A stretch of DNA of 61,357 nt from Dyadobacter crusticola DSM 16708 (lineage in GTDB: Bacteria > Bacteroidota > Bacteroidia > Cytophagales > Spirosomataceae): the NCBI RefSeq assembly GCF_000701505.1, contig NZ_JNJB01000020.1, forward strand, positions 1-61,357, written 5' to 3'. The notes under the pieces are model-generated. The model searched no databases, was not told the DNA's origin, and saw only the letters and a program-made list of their open reading frames with translations. Of this stretch, positions 28,843 through 37,191 are shown one piece after another. The position numbers and the translations under genes were made by a program. The number at the start of each line of letters is the position of its first letter. Positions within the stretch are counted from its first letter, which is position 1.

Positions 28843-29085
28843 TTAGAGAATCGATTCTGCCAGTACAAGTACTTTGTTATTGAGCACCTCCACAACGCCT
28901 CCGTCGATTAGAAAGGATTGCTTTGCAGCTCCGGTGTCAATTACCACGTCGCCTTTGCCAAGTGTACTTACAAGCGGCGCGTGGCGGTTCAGAACCTGAA
29001 ATTGTCCTTCCGTACCCGGTAACGTTACAGCAGTTGCCTCTCCGGCAAAAACTTTCTTATCTGGGGTAATTATTTCTAAATGCAT
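28843..29085 (-). CDS. atpC: ATP synthase F1 epsilon subunit, short form
   Basis: An 80-aa protein covering only the N-terminal beta-sandwich of epsilon (MHLEIITPDKKVFAGEATAVTLPGTEGQFQVLNRHAPLVSTL). The C-terminal helical hairpin, which in E. coli (139 aa) inhibits ATP hydrolysis, is absent. Short forms are known in this phylum, so this is probably not a truncation. The frame closes cleanly with a normal stop. It follows atpD on the same strand with a 75-nt gap that contains an inverted repeat. Confidence 0.95.
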   Translation of the reverse strand: MHLEIITPDKKVFAGEATAVTLPGTEGQFQVLNRHAPLVSTLGKGDVVIDTGAAKQSFLIDGGVVEVLNNKVLVLAESIL

Positions 29086-29100
29086 GGTTGAAAGTTTTAG

Positions 29101-29144
29101 TTTATGAGTTTAGAGTCAATGTGTTAAACTCATGAACTCATAAA
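29101..29144. repeat. inverted repeat in the atpD-atpC gap
   Basis: TTTATGAGTT (29101-29110) pairs with AACTCATAAA (29135-29144), a 10-bp perfect stem. AACTCAT-like units recur inside the loop, giving a low-complexity GAGTTTA-type tract. It may be an mRNA structure that sets atpC expression or a copy of an intergenic repeat. Confidence 0.6.
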
Positions 29145-29160
29145 CTCTGGACTCTTTAAC

Positions 29161-30675
29161 TTATCTAGTTGCTTCTGCAAGCATTTTTTCTCCTTTCGCC
29201 TGCGCATCTTCGATGGTTCCAACCAGGTTGAATGCCATTTCAGGAAGATGATCGTAAGCTCCGTCCATGATCAGGTTGAATCCTTTGATAGTATCATTGA
29301 TATCTACCAATGTTCCTTTCAAACCTGTGAACTGCTCAGCAACGAAGAATGGCTGCGACAAGAAGCGTTCTACACGACGAGCGCGGGATACAACCAGCTT
29401 GTCTTCGTCAGAAAGTTCTTCCATACCAAGGATCGCGATGATATCCTGCAATTCTTTGTAGCGTTGCAAAATATTTTTCACGCGCTGTGCGCAATCGTAG
29501 TGAGCTGCACCCAAAGTTTCAGCATTCAGAATCCTTGAAGCTGAGTCCAATGGATCCACCGCAGGGTAAATACCTTTTTCAGAAACTTTACGGCTCAATA
29601 CCGTAGTTGCGTCCAAGTGAGCAAATGTTGTTGCAGGAGCAGGGTCAGTCAAGTCATCCGCAGGTACGTAAACCGCCTGTACAGATGTGATTGATCCACG
29701 TTTTGTTGAGGTAATGCGTTCCTGCATTTGACCCATTTCCGTTGCAAGTGTTGGCTGGTAACCTACCGCAGAAGGCATACGTCCCAAAAGAGCGGATACC
29801 TCAGAACCTGCTTGTGTAAAACGGAAGATGTTATCGATAAAGAATAGGATATCACGTCCCTGACCTTCGCCATCACCATCGCGGAAATACTCCGCCATCG
29901 TCAAACCCGACAATGCAACACGTGCACGTGCGCCAGGAGGCTCGTTCATTTGTCCGAAAACAAAAGTTGCCTGTGAATCCTTTAATGTATTATAGTCTAC
30001 TTTCGAGATATCCCAGCCGCCTTCTTCCATGCTGTGCTTGAACTCTTCGCCGTATTTAATGATACCAGCTTCGATCATTTCACGCATCAGGTCATTTCCT
30101 TCACGGGTACGCTCGCCCACTCCGGCAAACACTGAAAGACCTGCGTAGGCTTTCGCGATGTTGTTGATCAATTCCTGGATCAATACGGTTTTACCAACAC
30201 CTGCACCACCGAACAAACCAATTTTACCCCCTTTTACATAAGGAGCAAGCAAATCGATTACTTTGATACCTGTAAAAAGGATTTCGGTTGATGTCGCCAG
30301 CTCTTCAAATTTAGGAGCTGAACGGTGGATAGAGATACCGTTTGATGAATCCAAAGGTGTAAGTCCGTCGATCGCTTCACCGATTACGTTGAATAGACGG
30401 CCTTTAATTCCTTCACCGATTGGCATTTTGATAGGAGCTCCAAGCGGACGAACTTCCATTCCGCGTTGCATACCTTCGGTACTATCCATTGCGATAGTGC
30501 GGATCCGGTCTTCGCCCAGGTGCTGCTGGCACTCAAGAACTACTTTCGACCCGTTCGGTTTGATGACTTCTAACGCATCTAGGATAGCCGGAATGCTGAT
30601 GCTATCTTCAAATGATACGTCTACAACCGGACCAATTACCTGCGTAATTTTTCCTATGTTTGTCGCGTTTGCCAT
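29161..30675 (-). CDS. atpD: ATP synthase F1 beta subunit
   Basis: The 504-aa catalytic subunit of the F1 ATPase. Walker A GGAGVGKTVLIQ, the GERTREGNDL segment with the catalytic glutamate, and ILFFIDNIFRFTQAGSEVSALLGRMPSAVGYQPTL are all intact. The start is set at 30675 (MANATNIGKITQVIGPVVDV); a longer frame runs through the promoter. Only atpD and atpC are here; the remaining F0F1 genes are elsewhere, as in other Bacteroidota. Confidence 0.98.
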   Translation of the reverse strand: MANATNIGKITQVIGPVVDVSFEDSISIPAILDALEVIKPNGSKVVLECQQHLGEDRIRTIAMDSTEGMQRGMEVRPLGAPIKMPIGEGIKGRLFNVIGEAIDGLTPLDSSNGISIHRSAPKFEELATSTEILFTGIKVIDLLAPYVKGGKIGLFGGAGVGKTVLIQELINNIAKAYAGLSVFAGVGERTREGNDLMREMIEAGIIKYGEEFKHSMEEGGWDISKVDYNTLKDSQATFVFGQMNEPPGARARVALSGLTMAEYFRDGDGEGQGRDILFFIDNIFRFTQAGSEVSALLGRMPSAVGYQPTLATEMGQMQERITSTKRGSITSVQAVYVPADDLTDPAPATTFAHLDATTVLSRKVSEKGIYPAVDPLDSASRILNAETLGAAHYDCAQRVKNILQRYKELQDIIAILGMEELSDEDKLVVSRARRVERFLSQPFFVAEQFTGLKGTLVDINDTIKGFNLIMDGAYDHLPEMAFNLVGTIEDAQAKGEKMLAEATR

Positions 30676-30717
30676 TATATGAATTTGATTATCTCGAATG
30701 AGGTTTTTTTCAGACCG

Positions 30718-30748
30718 CAAAAGTAGGAGATAATTTGGTCAGTACCAA
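30718..30748 (-). promoter_or_regulatory. atpDC promoter
   Basis: On the minus strand TTG (30748-30746) and TACTTTTG (30725-30718) fit the -33/-7 consensus with a 20-nt spacer. Transcription would begin near 30711, about 35 nt before the atpD start. Confidence 0.7.
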
Positions 30749-30934
30749 GAGCGGAATTATTGATTTATTGGATATTTTTTAGAAAATACCTACTTTGTTA
30801 GGAGCAAAATAGAATTTTGATTGTTTGTTGTGAGGAAAGCTTAACGTTTAACATTGTTGCAGATATATATAATGTTAATGTCTCAATCTAACCGGAATAC
30901 GTCAACTAAGGATCAGCTTTAAATAGAAGAAAAC

Positions 30935-31168
30935 ATGAATGCGCAATTGCTTGAACGTATCACCTTCAACCCTGACCAATGTGATGGAAAGCCGTGTATC
31001 CGTAGTATGCGCATCAGGGTGACAGATGTAATTGAGCTGCTGGCTGCTGGTGTTACCCCTGCGCAGATTGTTGACGATGAGTTACCGGATCTTGAACCGG
31101 AAGATATTACTGCCTGCCTTCTTAATGCTGCGGCTAAGCTCAATCATCCAGTCCTTCAAGCAGCTTGA
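30935..31168 (+). CDS. DUF433 antitoxin
   Basis: A 77-aa protein of the DUF433 family (ITFNPDQCDGKPCIRSMRIRVTDVIELLAAGVTPAQIVDDELPDLEPEDITACLLNAA), a small DNA-binding fold that acts as the antitoxin of PIN-like toxins. The conserved GKPCIRxxRI motif is intact. Its stop overlaps the ATG of the toxin gene by 1 nt (TGATG). Like other antitoxins it probably represses its own operon. It is divergent from atpD. Confidence 0.9.
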   Translation: MNAQLLERITFNPDQCDGKPCIRSMRIRVTDVIELLAAGVTPAQIVDDELPDLEPEDITACLLNAAAKLNHPVLQAA

Positions 31169-31500
31169 TGCTCATTCTTGATGCTCATCTTTCACCGGGT
31201 TTGGCCCCCTGGATTGTATCAAACTTTGATCTGGAGTGTAGTTCTACACAATTCTTGAACCATCGACATTCCCCTGACAATGATATTTTCTTTCGTGCAA
31301 GAGCATTAAACGCCATAGTTATCACAAAAGATGAGGATTTTGTAAAACTCCTTGATCGCTATGGCAGCCCTACTAAGGTTATCTGGCTGACTTGCGGCAA
31401 TACTTCTAAAATGAGGCTAAAAGAAATTTTAAGCGCCAAGCTAAAAGATGCGCTGAAATTACTTCACACATCAGATCTGGTCGAAATAACAGGTTACTGA
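31168..31500 (+). CDS. DUF5615 PIN-like toxin
   Basis: A 110-aa PIN-like nuclease-fold protein. The acidic residues expected at the active site are present: Asp in LILDAHLSPGLA, the acidic pair in HSPDNDIFF, and TKDEDF. The start is placed at ATG 31168 rather than TTG 31165, because the ATG overlaps the DUF433 stop. PIN proteins usually cleave RNA, and with DUF433 this makes a VapBC-like type II module. Toxicity is inferred from the family. Confidence 0.9.
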   Translation: MLILDAHLSPGLAPWIVSNFDLECSSTQFLNHRHSPDNDIFFRARALNAIVITKDEDFVKLLDRYGSPTKVIWLTCGNTSKMRLKEILSAKLKDALKLLHTSDLVEITGY

Positions 31501-31559
31501 TATTTTCGTTGAGGTATATACAATTATTAAAATCCCTAGGGAAGTCTGTTAATATAAAT

Positions 31560-34223
31560 ATGAAGGAATTGTTTTTCTGGAAAGTATGGTCAGTATCTGA
31601 GCGCAGAATGGCGGTTGTGATGCTGGCTGTCCTGGTTTCCGCCGTTGCATTTTTTATACTCAAATGCATAGATCCGCTTCAAAATGTAGTCCGCTGGAAT
31701 GTGGTAAGCGAAATGTCAGAAACCGGCGCTATCGTTGATTTTTTGCGGATCGGACAATGGCAATACGGCGTTTCCACCCCCTCGCATCTTGTAACTGAAA
31801 GTTTTATGGCTTCGGTAATGGAGATCGATTATGTGACCGTACAAGTATTTTGGCTCTTTGCAATCATCGGTATCAGTCTGATTTTAGCTGCAATCACTAC
31901 CTTATCCCGATTTTGGTACCTGGCCGGGATGGTTGTCTTCATTATGTTCCTGGGCTTTTCGAAGCTGGAAATTCTGTCGGGGGCCGGTGAAGGAAACAAG
32001 CTGCTGTTCATTATAACTGTCCTGATCTACGGTATTACGACCTACTACTTTCATGCATTCAGGCAGGACGCCGGCATAAGTATGAGAATAGCCGGTGTAC
32101 TGGCAGCGTCAATACTGATTTTTGCGGTTGCTTATTTCACATCTCCGATCAGTTTCACTGCACTGGCCGCTGCGACCTACTCCTTTCCATTCTGGTTGCT
32201 GCTAACCGCATTGTTCCTGCTCGTTTGTTCAACCGAGATTATGGCCGGACTGGTTTGGCTGAGTACCAGCGGCTCTGTTCGGAAGGGAAGTACCGGATTG
32301 ATCAACTTCATTGTGATCAGTGTGTTGTACCTGATCTTGCTCCTGTTGATTTATCTTAAAAACACCAAGCAAATAGACTGGAATGTAACGCTGGTCAGCC
32401 CCGTTGTGCTTGCATTGATTGCCGGAGTAGCCGGAATCTGGGGTTTCAGAAGACGCGCCGATTCAACAGGCGGCATGCTTCCATTCAGAAGTGCCGGGTT
32501 CTGGATTTACATTGGGCTATTTATCATTGCGGCTGCATTCACAGGCTTAATGGCAGGAATGGCCAATGATCCGGTATTGGAGGCATTGGAAGATGTGGTA
32601 GTGCAGGGTCAGCTTGCAATGAGTGTTTTGTTCTTCTTTTATGTTCTGGTCAACTTTTTTCCTCTTTTTCAACAAAAGCTGGCTGTCTACAAAGTCCTGT
32701 ACAAACCGCTCAGATTTGGGCTGACACAAACACGGTTGTTCGGTTTTGCAGGTGTGGTAATATTATTTTCTATTCAAAGACTGCTGCCGGTTAATCAGGC
32801 TATCGCCGGGTATTTCAATGGACTGGGCGACTTGCACGCCCGAACCCAGGAGTTTGCGCTTGCCGAGCAATATTACAAACTCGCATTGCAGCAGGAATTT
32901 CAAAATCACAAGTCTAATTACTCGCTTGCCTCGCTCGCTATTCGCCAGGGCGACCGCACTGCCGCAGCTTTTTACTTCCGTCAGTCATTACTGAAAAATC
33001 CATCTCCACAGGCTTATGTAGGATTGAGTAGTATTTTGACTCAGGAAAACCTCTTTTTCGATGCGGTGCACAGTTTGCAGGAAGGTGTTGGAAAGTTTCC
33101 GAAAAGCGGGGAGCTACTTAACAACCTGGGTATGCTTTATTCCAAAACCAATGTAGCCGACTCCGCTTACTATTACCTCGAAAGAGCAGAAAACAGTAGT
33201 GCCCGCTCCGAGATTCCGGCCACGAACTTGCTTGCTATTCTTGCGAGAAACACAGACGCAGAATTGCTGGATTCTCTCGCATCTTCAACAGAAAAGAGGG
33301 AATACCTTTCGTGGCAGGCCAACTGGCTGGCAGTTCAAAATCTTAGACAGGAATTTACAAAGGAGGAATGGAATGCGAAGGCAATCCCGGCTGACTCGCT
33401 TCTGAGCGTTTCTTCATCCGTGTATGTTCTTAATTACGCATTAAACCAGGCCAGATCGGATGCATCTACTGCGATATTGCTGAATAAACTTGCGTCCAAA
33501 AATCCCGTGCTGTCGAAAGATCTGAGCTGGGCGGCGCTCTATCCGGAGTTTTATAGTGGCGACAAGCTCAAAGCCTTGCAGGTTCTTACCGCGCTGGCTT
33601 CTGATGAAGAGGAGCAAAGCGAACTGTACCACAAGGTTTTAGGACATTGGTTTTTACAACTCGGACTTTATGAAAAAGCAATTGAAAGTCTGGCAGATGT
33701 GGAGGGAGTAGAAGGTACCATCGGAATGGCGGTTGCCAATGCACTTTATGATAAGAAAGAAGTGGCAGTCATTTTATTGGATAAAATTCAGAAACCCGAG
33801 AATAGCGTAGCAATTGAAAATCTGAAAAGAAACCTTTTCTCAGGTATAAAACCAAAGTCACCTACAGACTCGCTGCTGGCGGTTGCAGTCCGTTCGCCTT
33901 CCGACGTGAATTTCGAAAATGCGGTCCGTGCTAATCCGTTCGATGCAAAAAGCGTTGCAGCAACTTCCGAATATCTGCGTAAGAAAAAACAAACAGGAAA
34001 AGCGTACAAAATGGTACTGGACGCGCTTGCCTACAATGAATATGCGCCACAATTGTGGGAACAATATGCATTGTTAAGCCTCGACCAGGGACTGACAGGA
34101 CAGGCCGACGAAGGTGAAAGCAAGGTCAGGCAGTATGCAGATCAAGCCGGTTATCAGCAATTTATGAGCCGCTATCAACCTATGCGGGCACTTATCGAAA
34201 AACAAAGAGCGGAGTTTCAGTGA
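31560..34223 (+). CDS. large membrane protein with C-terminal TPR repeats
   Basis: About 887 aa. The start is placed at ATG 31560; an upstream TTG would add 17 residues. The N-terminal half, to about residue 425, has about ten membrane helices. The second half carries several TPR-like pairs (EFALAEQYYKLALQQEFQNHKSNYSLASLAIRQGDRTAAAFYFRQ), predicted to face the periplasm. It looks like an envelope scaffold; no catalytic motif is seen. It lies 59 nt after the toxin gene and 40 nt before the next gene, heading a three-gene run. Confidence 0.82.
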   Translation: MKELFFWKVWSVSERRMAVVMLAVLVSAVAFFILKCIDPLQNVVRWNVVSEMSETGAIVDFLRIGQWQYGVSTPSHLVTESFMASVMEIDYVTVQVFWLFAIIGISLILAAITTLSRFWYLAGMVVFIMFLGFSKLEILSGAGEGNKLLFIITVLIYGITTYYFHAFRQDAGISMRIAGVLAASILIFAVAYFTSPISFTALAAATYSFPFWLLLTALFLLVCSTEIMAGLVWLSTSGSVRKGSTGLINFIVISVLYLILLLLIYLKNTKQIDWNVTLVSPVVLALIAGVAGIWGFRRRADSTGGMLPFRSAGFWIYIGLFIIAAAFTGLMAGMANDPVLEALEDVVVQGQLAMSVLFFFYVLVNFFPLFQQKLAVYKVLYKPLRFGLTQTRLFGFAGVVILFSIQRLLPVNQAIAGYFNGLGDLHARTQEFALAEQYYKLALQQEFQNHKSNYSLASLAIRQGDRTAAAFYFRQSLLKNPSPQAYVGLSSILTQENLFFDAVHSLQEGVGKFPKSGELLNNLGMLYSKTNVADSAYYYLERAENSSARSEIPATNLLAILARNTDAELLDSLASSTEKREYLSWQANWLAVQNLRQEFTKEEWNAKAIPADSLLSVSSSVYVLNYALNQARSDASTAILLNKLASKNPVLSKDLSWAALYPEFYSGDKLKALQVLTALASDEEEQSELYHKVLGHWFLQLGLYEKAIESLADVEGVEGTIGMAVANALYDKKEVAVILLDKIQKPENSVAIENLKRNLFSGIKPKSPTDSLLAVAVRSPSDVNFENAVRANPFDAKSVAATSEYLRKKKQTGKAYKMVLDALAYNEYAPQLWEQYALLSLDQGLTGQADEGESKVRQYADQAGYQQFMSRYQPMRALIEKQRAEFQ

Positions 34224-34263
34224 TTTAATATTTTAGATTGCTGTAAGTTATACCTGGCTAAAT

Positions 34264-34716
34264 ATGTCTTTAATCATCAATTCGAATTTCAGCGGAACCG
34301 AGAGCCGGCTGTTCAGAGGTAAGCTGATCGTAGGATTGCTGAAAATCAATGCCTGGAAGGAAGACGGCTACGGTGAACTCGACGGAAGTATGCTGCGGTT
34401 CAAAACGCGTGGCTTTTGGAACAGGGTTACTGAAATCAGGGATATCGAAGGAGTAGGAATTTTGGGCAACATTAAATACAATTTGTTCAAAGGCACTGCC
34501 GAGATTACCTATGAGGAAATAACTTACAGCTGGAAATTCAGTAACTGGATGCAGCAGCAATGGATCGTGAAAAAGGATGAAGACGAAGCCTCATTCAAAT
34601 CGACCAGTTTTTGGAAATATCAAGGCGAGCTGTTCAATGAAGGAATCCCGTCGGCTGTTTTGCTCGCCTCGCTTTTTGTACAGGGGCATTTCCGCCGGAT
34701 GACAGCGGCATCTTAG
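34264..34716 (+). CDS. hypothetical protein, 150 aa
   Basis: A soluble protein with no signal peptide and many alternating hydrophobic/polar strands (LRFKTRGFWNRVTEIRDIEGVGILGNIKYNLFKGTAEITYEEITYSWKF), suggesting a beta-barrel or sandwich, possibly of the LURP/tubby-like or lipocalin kind. That is a guess from the pattern. It is sandwiched between the TPR membrane gene and the ABC ATPase with about 40-nt gaps on each side, so it is likely co-transcribed with them. Confidence 0.75.
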   Translation: MSLIINSNFSGTESRLFRGKLIVGLLKINAWKEDGYGELDGSMLRFKTRGFWNRVTEIRDIEGVGILGNIKYNLFKGTAEITYEEITYSWKFSNWMQQQWIVKKDEDEASFKSTSFWKYQGELFNEGIPSAVLLASLFVQGHFRRMTAAS

Positions 34717-34756
34717 TACTATCACCTTTAAACGCTTTTCAACAAGGAATTTCAAT

Positions 34757-35467
34757 ATGAAAATCATCGAGACTAACGAGATTGCAAAACGTTATGTAAT
34801 GGGAAGCGAAGTGATCCAGGCACTCAAATCTGTGACTATTTCGGTAAATAAAGGTGAATACGTCGCATTTATGGGCCCGTCGGGTTCTGGCAAATCTACG
34901 TTAATGAATATCATCGGCTGTCTCGATACGCCCACAACCGGCCGCTACATTCTGAATAGCAAAGATGTGAGCGATATGACGGAAAGCGAGCTTGCAGAGA
35001 TCAGGAACAAGGAAATCGGGTTTGTTTTCCAAACATTCAATCTTTTGCCAAGAATGTCGTCGCTTGATAATGTTGCATTGCCATTGATTTATGCAGGATT
35101 GAGCAAGTCGGACCGCACGGAGAAAGCGATGCTGTCATTGAAAAACGTGGGACTCGAAAATCGGGCCGGGCACAAGCCGAATGAGCTTTCAGGCGGTCAG
35201 CGCCAGCGGGTTGCAATTGCCAGGGCGCTTGTAAATGATCCCAGTATTTTGCTGGCTGATGAACCGACAGGTAACCTCGATACAAAGACTTCTTACGAGA
35301 TTATGGATTTGTTCGATCAGCTGTATAGCCGGGGCAATACCATCGTAATGGTAACTCACGAAGAGGATATCGCCCACTACGCGCACCGCATTGTCCGCCT
35401 CCGTGACGGATTGGTTGAGTCAGATACAATTAATCCCAATCCTACGAAAGTAAGTGCGTTGGTGTGA
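34757..35467 (+). CDS. ABC transporter ATP-binding protein (LolD/MacB type)
   Basis: A 236-aa ATPase. Walker A GPSGSGKST (residues 40-48), Q-loop FQTFNLL, signature LSGGQRQRVAIARAL, Walker B ILLADEPTGNLD and H-loop VTHEE are all present. The spacing and the MNIIGCLDTPTTG segment place it in the MacB/LolD group, which powers lipoprotein release or export through a four-helix permease. No such permease gene is adjacent, so its partner is elsewhere or is the membrane protein at 31560. Confidence 0.92.
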   Translation: MKIIETNEIAKRYVMGSEVIQALKSVTISVNKGEYVAFMGPSGSGKSTLMNIIGCLDTPTTGRYILNSKDVSDMTESELAEIRNKEIGFVFQTFNLLPRMSSLDNVALPLIYAGLSKSDRTEKAMLSLKNVGLENRAGHKPNELSGGQRQRVAIARALVNDPSILLADEPTGNLDTKTSYEIMDLFDQLYSRGNTIVMVTHEEDIAHYAHRIVRLRDGLVESDTINPNPTKVSALV

Positions 35468-35549
35468 AACTATTAAGTCTGTCAAAAGATATACAGATTC
35501 ATTAGTTTTGTAAATCAGAGCGAAAAATCTTGATTTCGAAATTTTCGTA

Positions 35550-35592
35550 AATCCGAATGAGTTACTCTCAGGTAATTCATTCGGATTATTTT
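35550..35592 (+). terminator. intrinsic terminator or leader hairpin before the rluA-type gene
   Basis: The 11-bp stem AATCCGAATGA (35550-35560) with TCATTCGGATT (35577-35587) extends inward by five more pairs (one of them G-U) to a 6-nt loop and is followed by ATTATTTTTA. It can end the ABC-gene transcript 80 nt after its stop. A possible -7 element TAGTTTTG (35503-35510) upstream would place the hairpin inside the leader of the next gene. Confidence 0.6.
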
Positions 35593-35605
35593 TATCAGAA
35601 CAAAC

Positions 35606-36328
35606 ATGAAGATCAATTTCAGCGACATCATTATATTCGAAAACGAGGATTTTCTCGTGGTAAACAAGCCGCCGCATCTGGCGACACTGGACGAGAGGAC
35701 TGCGGATAGGGGAGGAAGCGTACTCAGGCTTGCTAAGGAATACAATTCAGAATTGCAGGCCGCACACAGATTGGATAAGGAAACTTCCGGGGCATTGGCT
35801 TTTGCCAAGAACCCTGCTGCTTACCGCCACCTGGCTATGCAATTTGAGCACAGGGAAGTGACAAAGCGCTATCACGCGGTCACAAATGGCATTCACAAGC
35901 TCGACAGTATCTCAGTATATCTGCCGATTTTGCCTTTGAAAAACGGAACAGCGGTGAAAATTGACCGCGCAGAAGGAAAGGTGGCAGAGACGATCTTCAA
36001 CACTTTGCAGGTTTACCGGGGTTACACATTAGTGGAATGTATCCCCATTACCGGCCGAATGCACCAGATCCGCATTCACCTTTCCTGCTTGAAAGCGCCG
36101 ATCGTTTGTGATCCGCAGTATGGCGGCGAGCCGATTTTTCTTTCAAGTTTGAAACGCAAGTTCAATCTAAAAAAGGAAACGGAGGAGCAGCCTCTCATTC
36201 AGCGCGTTGCATTGCATGCGCATTCACTTTCATTTGCATTAATGGACGGCGAGCCTGTTCGTGTTGAAGCGCCTTACCCCAAGGATTTTGAGGTACTTGT
36301 AAAGCAGCTCAACAAATTCGGAATGTAG
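35606..36328 (+). CDS. RluA-family RNA pseudouridine synthase
   Basis: A 240-aa enzyme, second of its family in the window. The catalytic loop AAHRLDKETSGALAFAKN (about residues 50-67) holds the active-site Asp, and TGRMHQIRIHLSCLKAPIVCDPQYGG is the conserved C-terminal motif. No S4 domain is present. It differs from the protein at 18354 throughout and is not a recent copy of it. The target RNA is not predictable. Confidence 0.92.
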   Translation: MKINFSDIIIFENEDFLVVNKPPHLATLDERTADRGGSVLRLAKEYNSELQAAHRLDKETSGALAFAKNPAAYRHLAMQFEHREVTKRYHAVTNGIHKLDSISVYLPILPLKNGTAVKIDRAEGKVAETIFNTLQVYRGYTLVECIPITGRMHQIRIHLSCLKAPIVCDPQYGGEPIFLSSLKRKFNLKKETEEQPLIQRVALHAHSLSFALMDGEPVRVEAPYPKDFEVLVKQLNKFGM

Positions 36329-36343
36329 TAGCATAATTTTTTA

Positions 36344-36393
36344 CAGGTTTGATGAAAGTTTGTGTAGGTTTAAACACATTTTCATCAAACCTG
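36344..36393 (+). promoter_or_regulatory. stem-loop ending 5 nt before the start of the 36399 gene
   Basis: A perfect 14-bp stem (CAGGTTTGATGAAA, 36344-36357, with TTTCATCAAACCTG, 36380-36393) has a smaller inner pairing TGTGT/ACACA. It begins 16 nt after the preceding stop codon and ends just before ATG 36399, where it would cover the ribosome landing site. It may be a translational control element, an operator, or a terminator for the gene before (T-run weak). Confidence 0.6.
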
Positions 36394-36398
36394 ATTTT

Positions 36399-37133
36399 AT
36401 GCGGATACACACATCTAACCTCCTCCCGGTCATTCTGATCGCTCTTCTGTCCTTTTCCCTCGTACAGAATACCCTCGCACAAACTGCGCGTAAAAACGAT
36501 GTGATCGTCAAACGGGACAGTTCCCAAATTCAGGCGCTTATTACGCAAATGACCTACGAAAAGATTAACTACCGCGATCTCAGCACATCGGACAGCGCCA
36601 AAGCCTACATCTATATGGATCAGGTTGCAAGAGTTTTGTTGAAAAACGGAAAGATTTTAAATGTGCGCGATTCAGTTCTTGTAGGAAAAACACCGCCTGA
36701 TTCAGTCGGTCAATACGCGGATCTTAATAATTTACCAACAGATCCTTTTGAGAAAAGCGTCGTAATGGCGAATTCGGATCAGCTGCGGGATAAGTATGAA
36801 TATTACCACAACAAGGCGATCGACGGAAAGACAGGTGCCATTGTTTTTACTTCTATTGCAGTAGCTACTCTTGTTTCCGGAATTATTGTGGGCGCAGTTG
36901 GTGAAGATCAAGATGATAAGAAATTTGGAACTGCGCTTGCAATCGGGGGGCCTGTTTTTGGCGGGGTTTTTGGTTTACTTACTTTTAATAAGTACCGTGT
37001 TAATCATAAAAAAGCTAACAAGGTCAAAGCAGAGCTTGAACGCCGCGGTCAGCCGCTCACTACATTTAAAATCGGGCCCAGCTTTGATCCGTTTAATAAA
37101 TCCGGCCAACTCACAATGCGCGTGACATTTTGA
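36399..37133 (+). CDS. exported protein, first of two tandem paralogs
   Basis: About 244 aa; start at ATG 36399 (MRIHTSN), giving a signal peptide (LLPVILIALLSFSLVQNTLAQ). The mature N-terminal domain (TARKNDVIVKRDSSQIQALITQMTYEKINYRDL) is a small beta domain seen in other Bacteroidota secreted proteins. One or two membrane-like segments follow (GAIVFTSIAVATLVSGIIVGAVG and FGTALAIGGPVFGGVFGLLTF), with a short tail ending LTMRVTF. The same plan, TRKxDV start, two Gly-rich helices and a tail ending in VxF, recurs in the next gene. The function is unknown. Confidence 0.8.
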   Translation: MRIHTSNLLPVILIALLSFSLVQNTLAQTARKNDVIVKRDSSQIQALITQMTYEKINYRDLSTSDSAKAYIYMDQVARVLLKNGKILNVRDSVLVGKTPPDSVGQYADLNNLPTDPFEKSVVMANSDQLRDKYEYYHNKAIDGKTGAIVFTSIAVATLVSGIIVGAVGEDQDDKKFGTALAIGGPVFGGVFGLLTFNKYRVNHKKANKVKAELERRGQPLTTFKIGPSFDPFNKSGQLTMRVTF

Positions 37134-37158
37134 TAAGGATAAATTTATTACTTCATTC

Positions 37159-37184
37159 GGAGCAAAATATTCATATTTAGCTCC
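37159..37184 (+). promoter_or_regulatory. stem-loop ending 7 nt before the start of the 37192 gene
   Basis: GGAGCAAAATAT (37159-37170) pairs with ATATTTAGCTCC (37173-37184), 11 of 12 positions, with a 2-nt loop. Its position mirrors that of the hairpin before the upstream paralog. The A-rich arms could pair weakly, so folding may depend on temperature or bound factors. Confidence 0.5.
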
Positions 37185-37191
37185 TTCCATA

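Noticed and set aside
28843..29085. Truncated atpC
   Set aside because: The short epsilon form is typical of the phylum and the frame ends normally.
18354..36328. Possible recent duplication of the two RluA-type genes (18354-19085 and 35606-36328)
   Set aside because: They share only the family motifs; the rest differs, so they are ancient paralogs.
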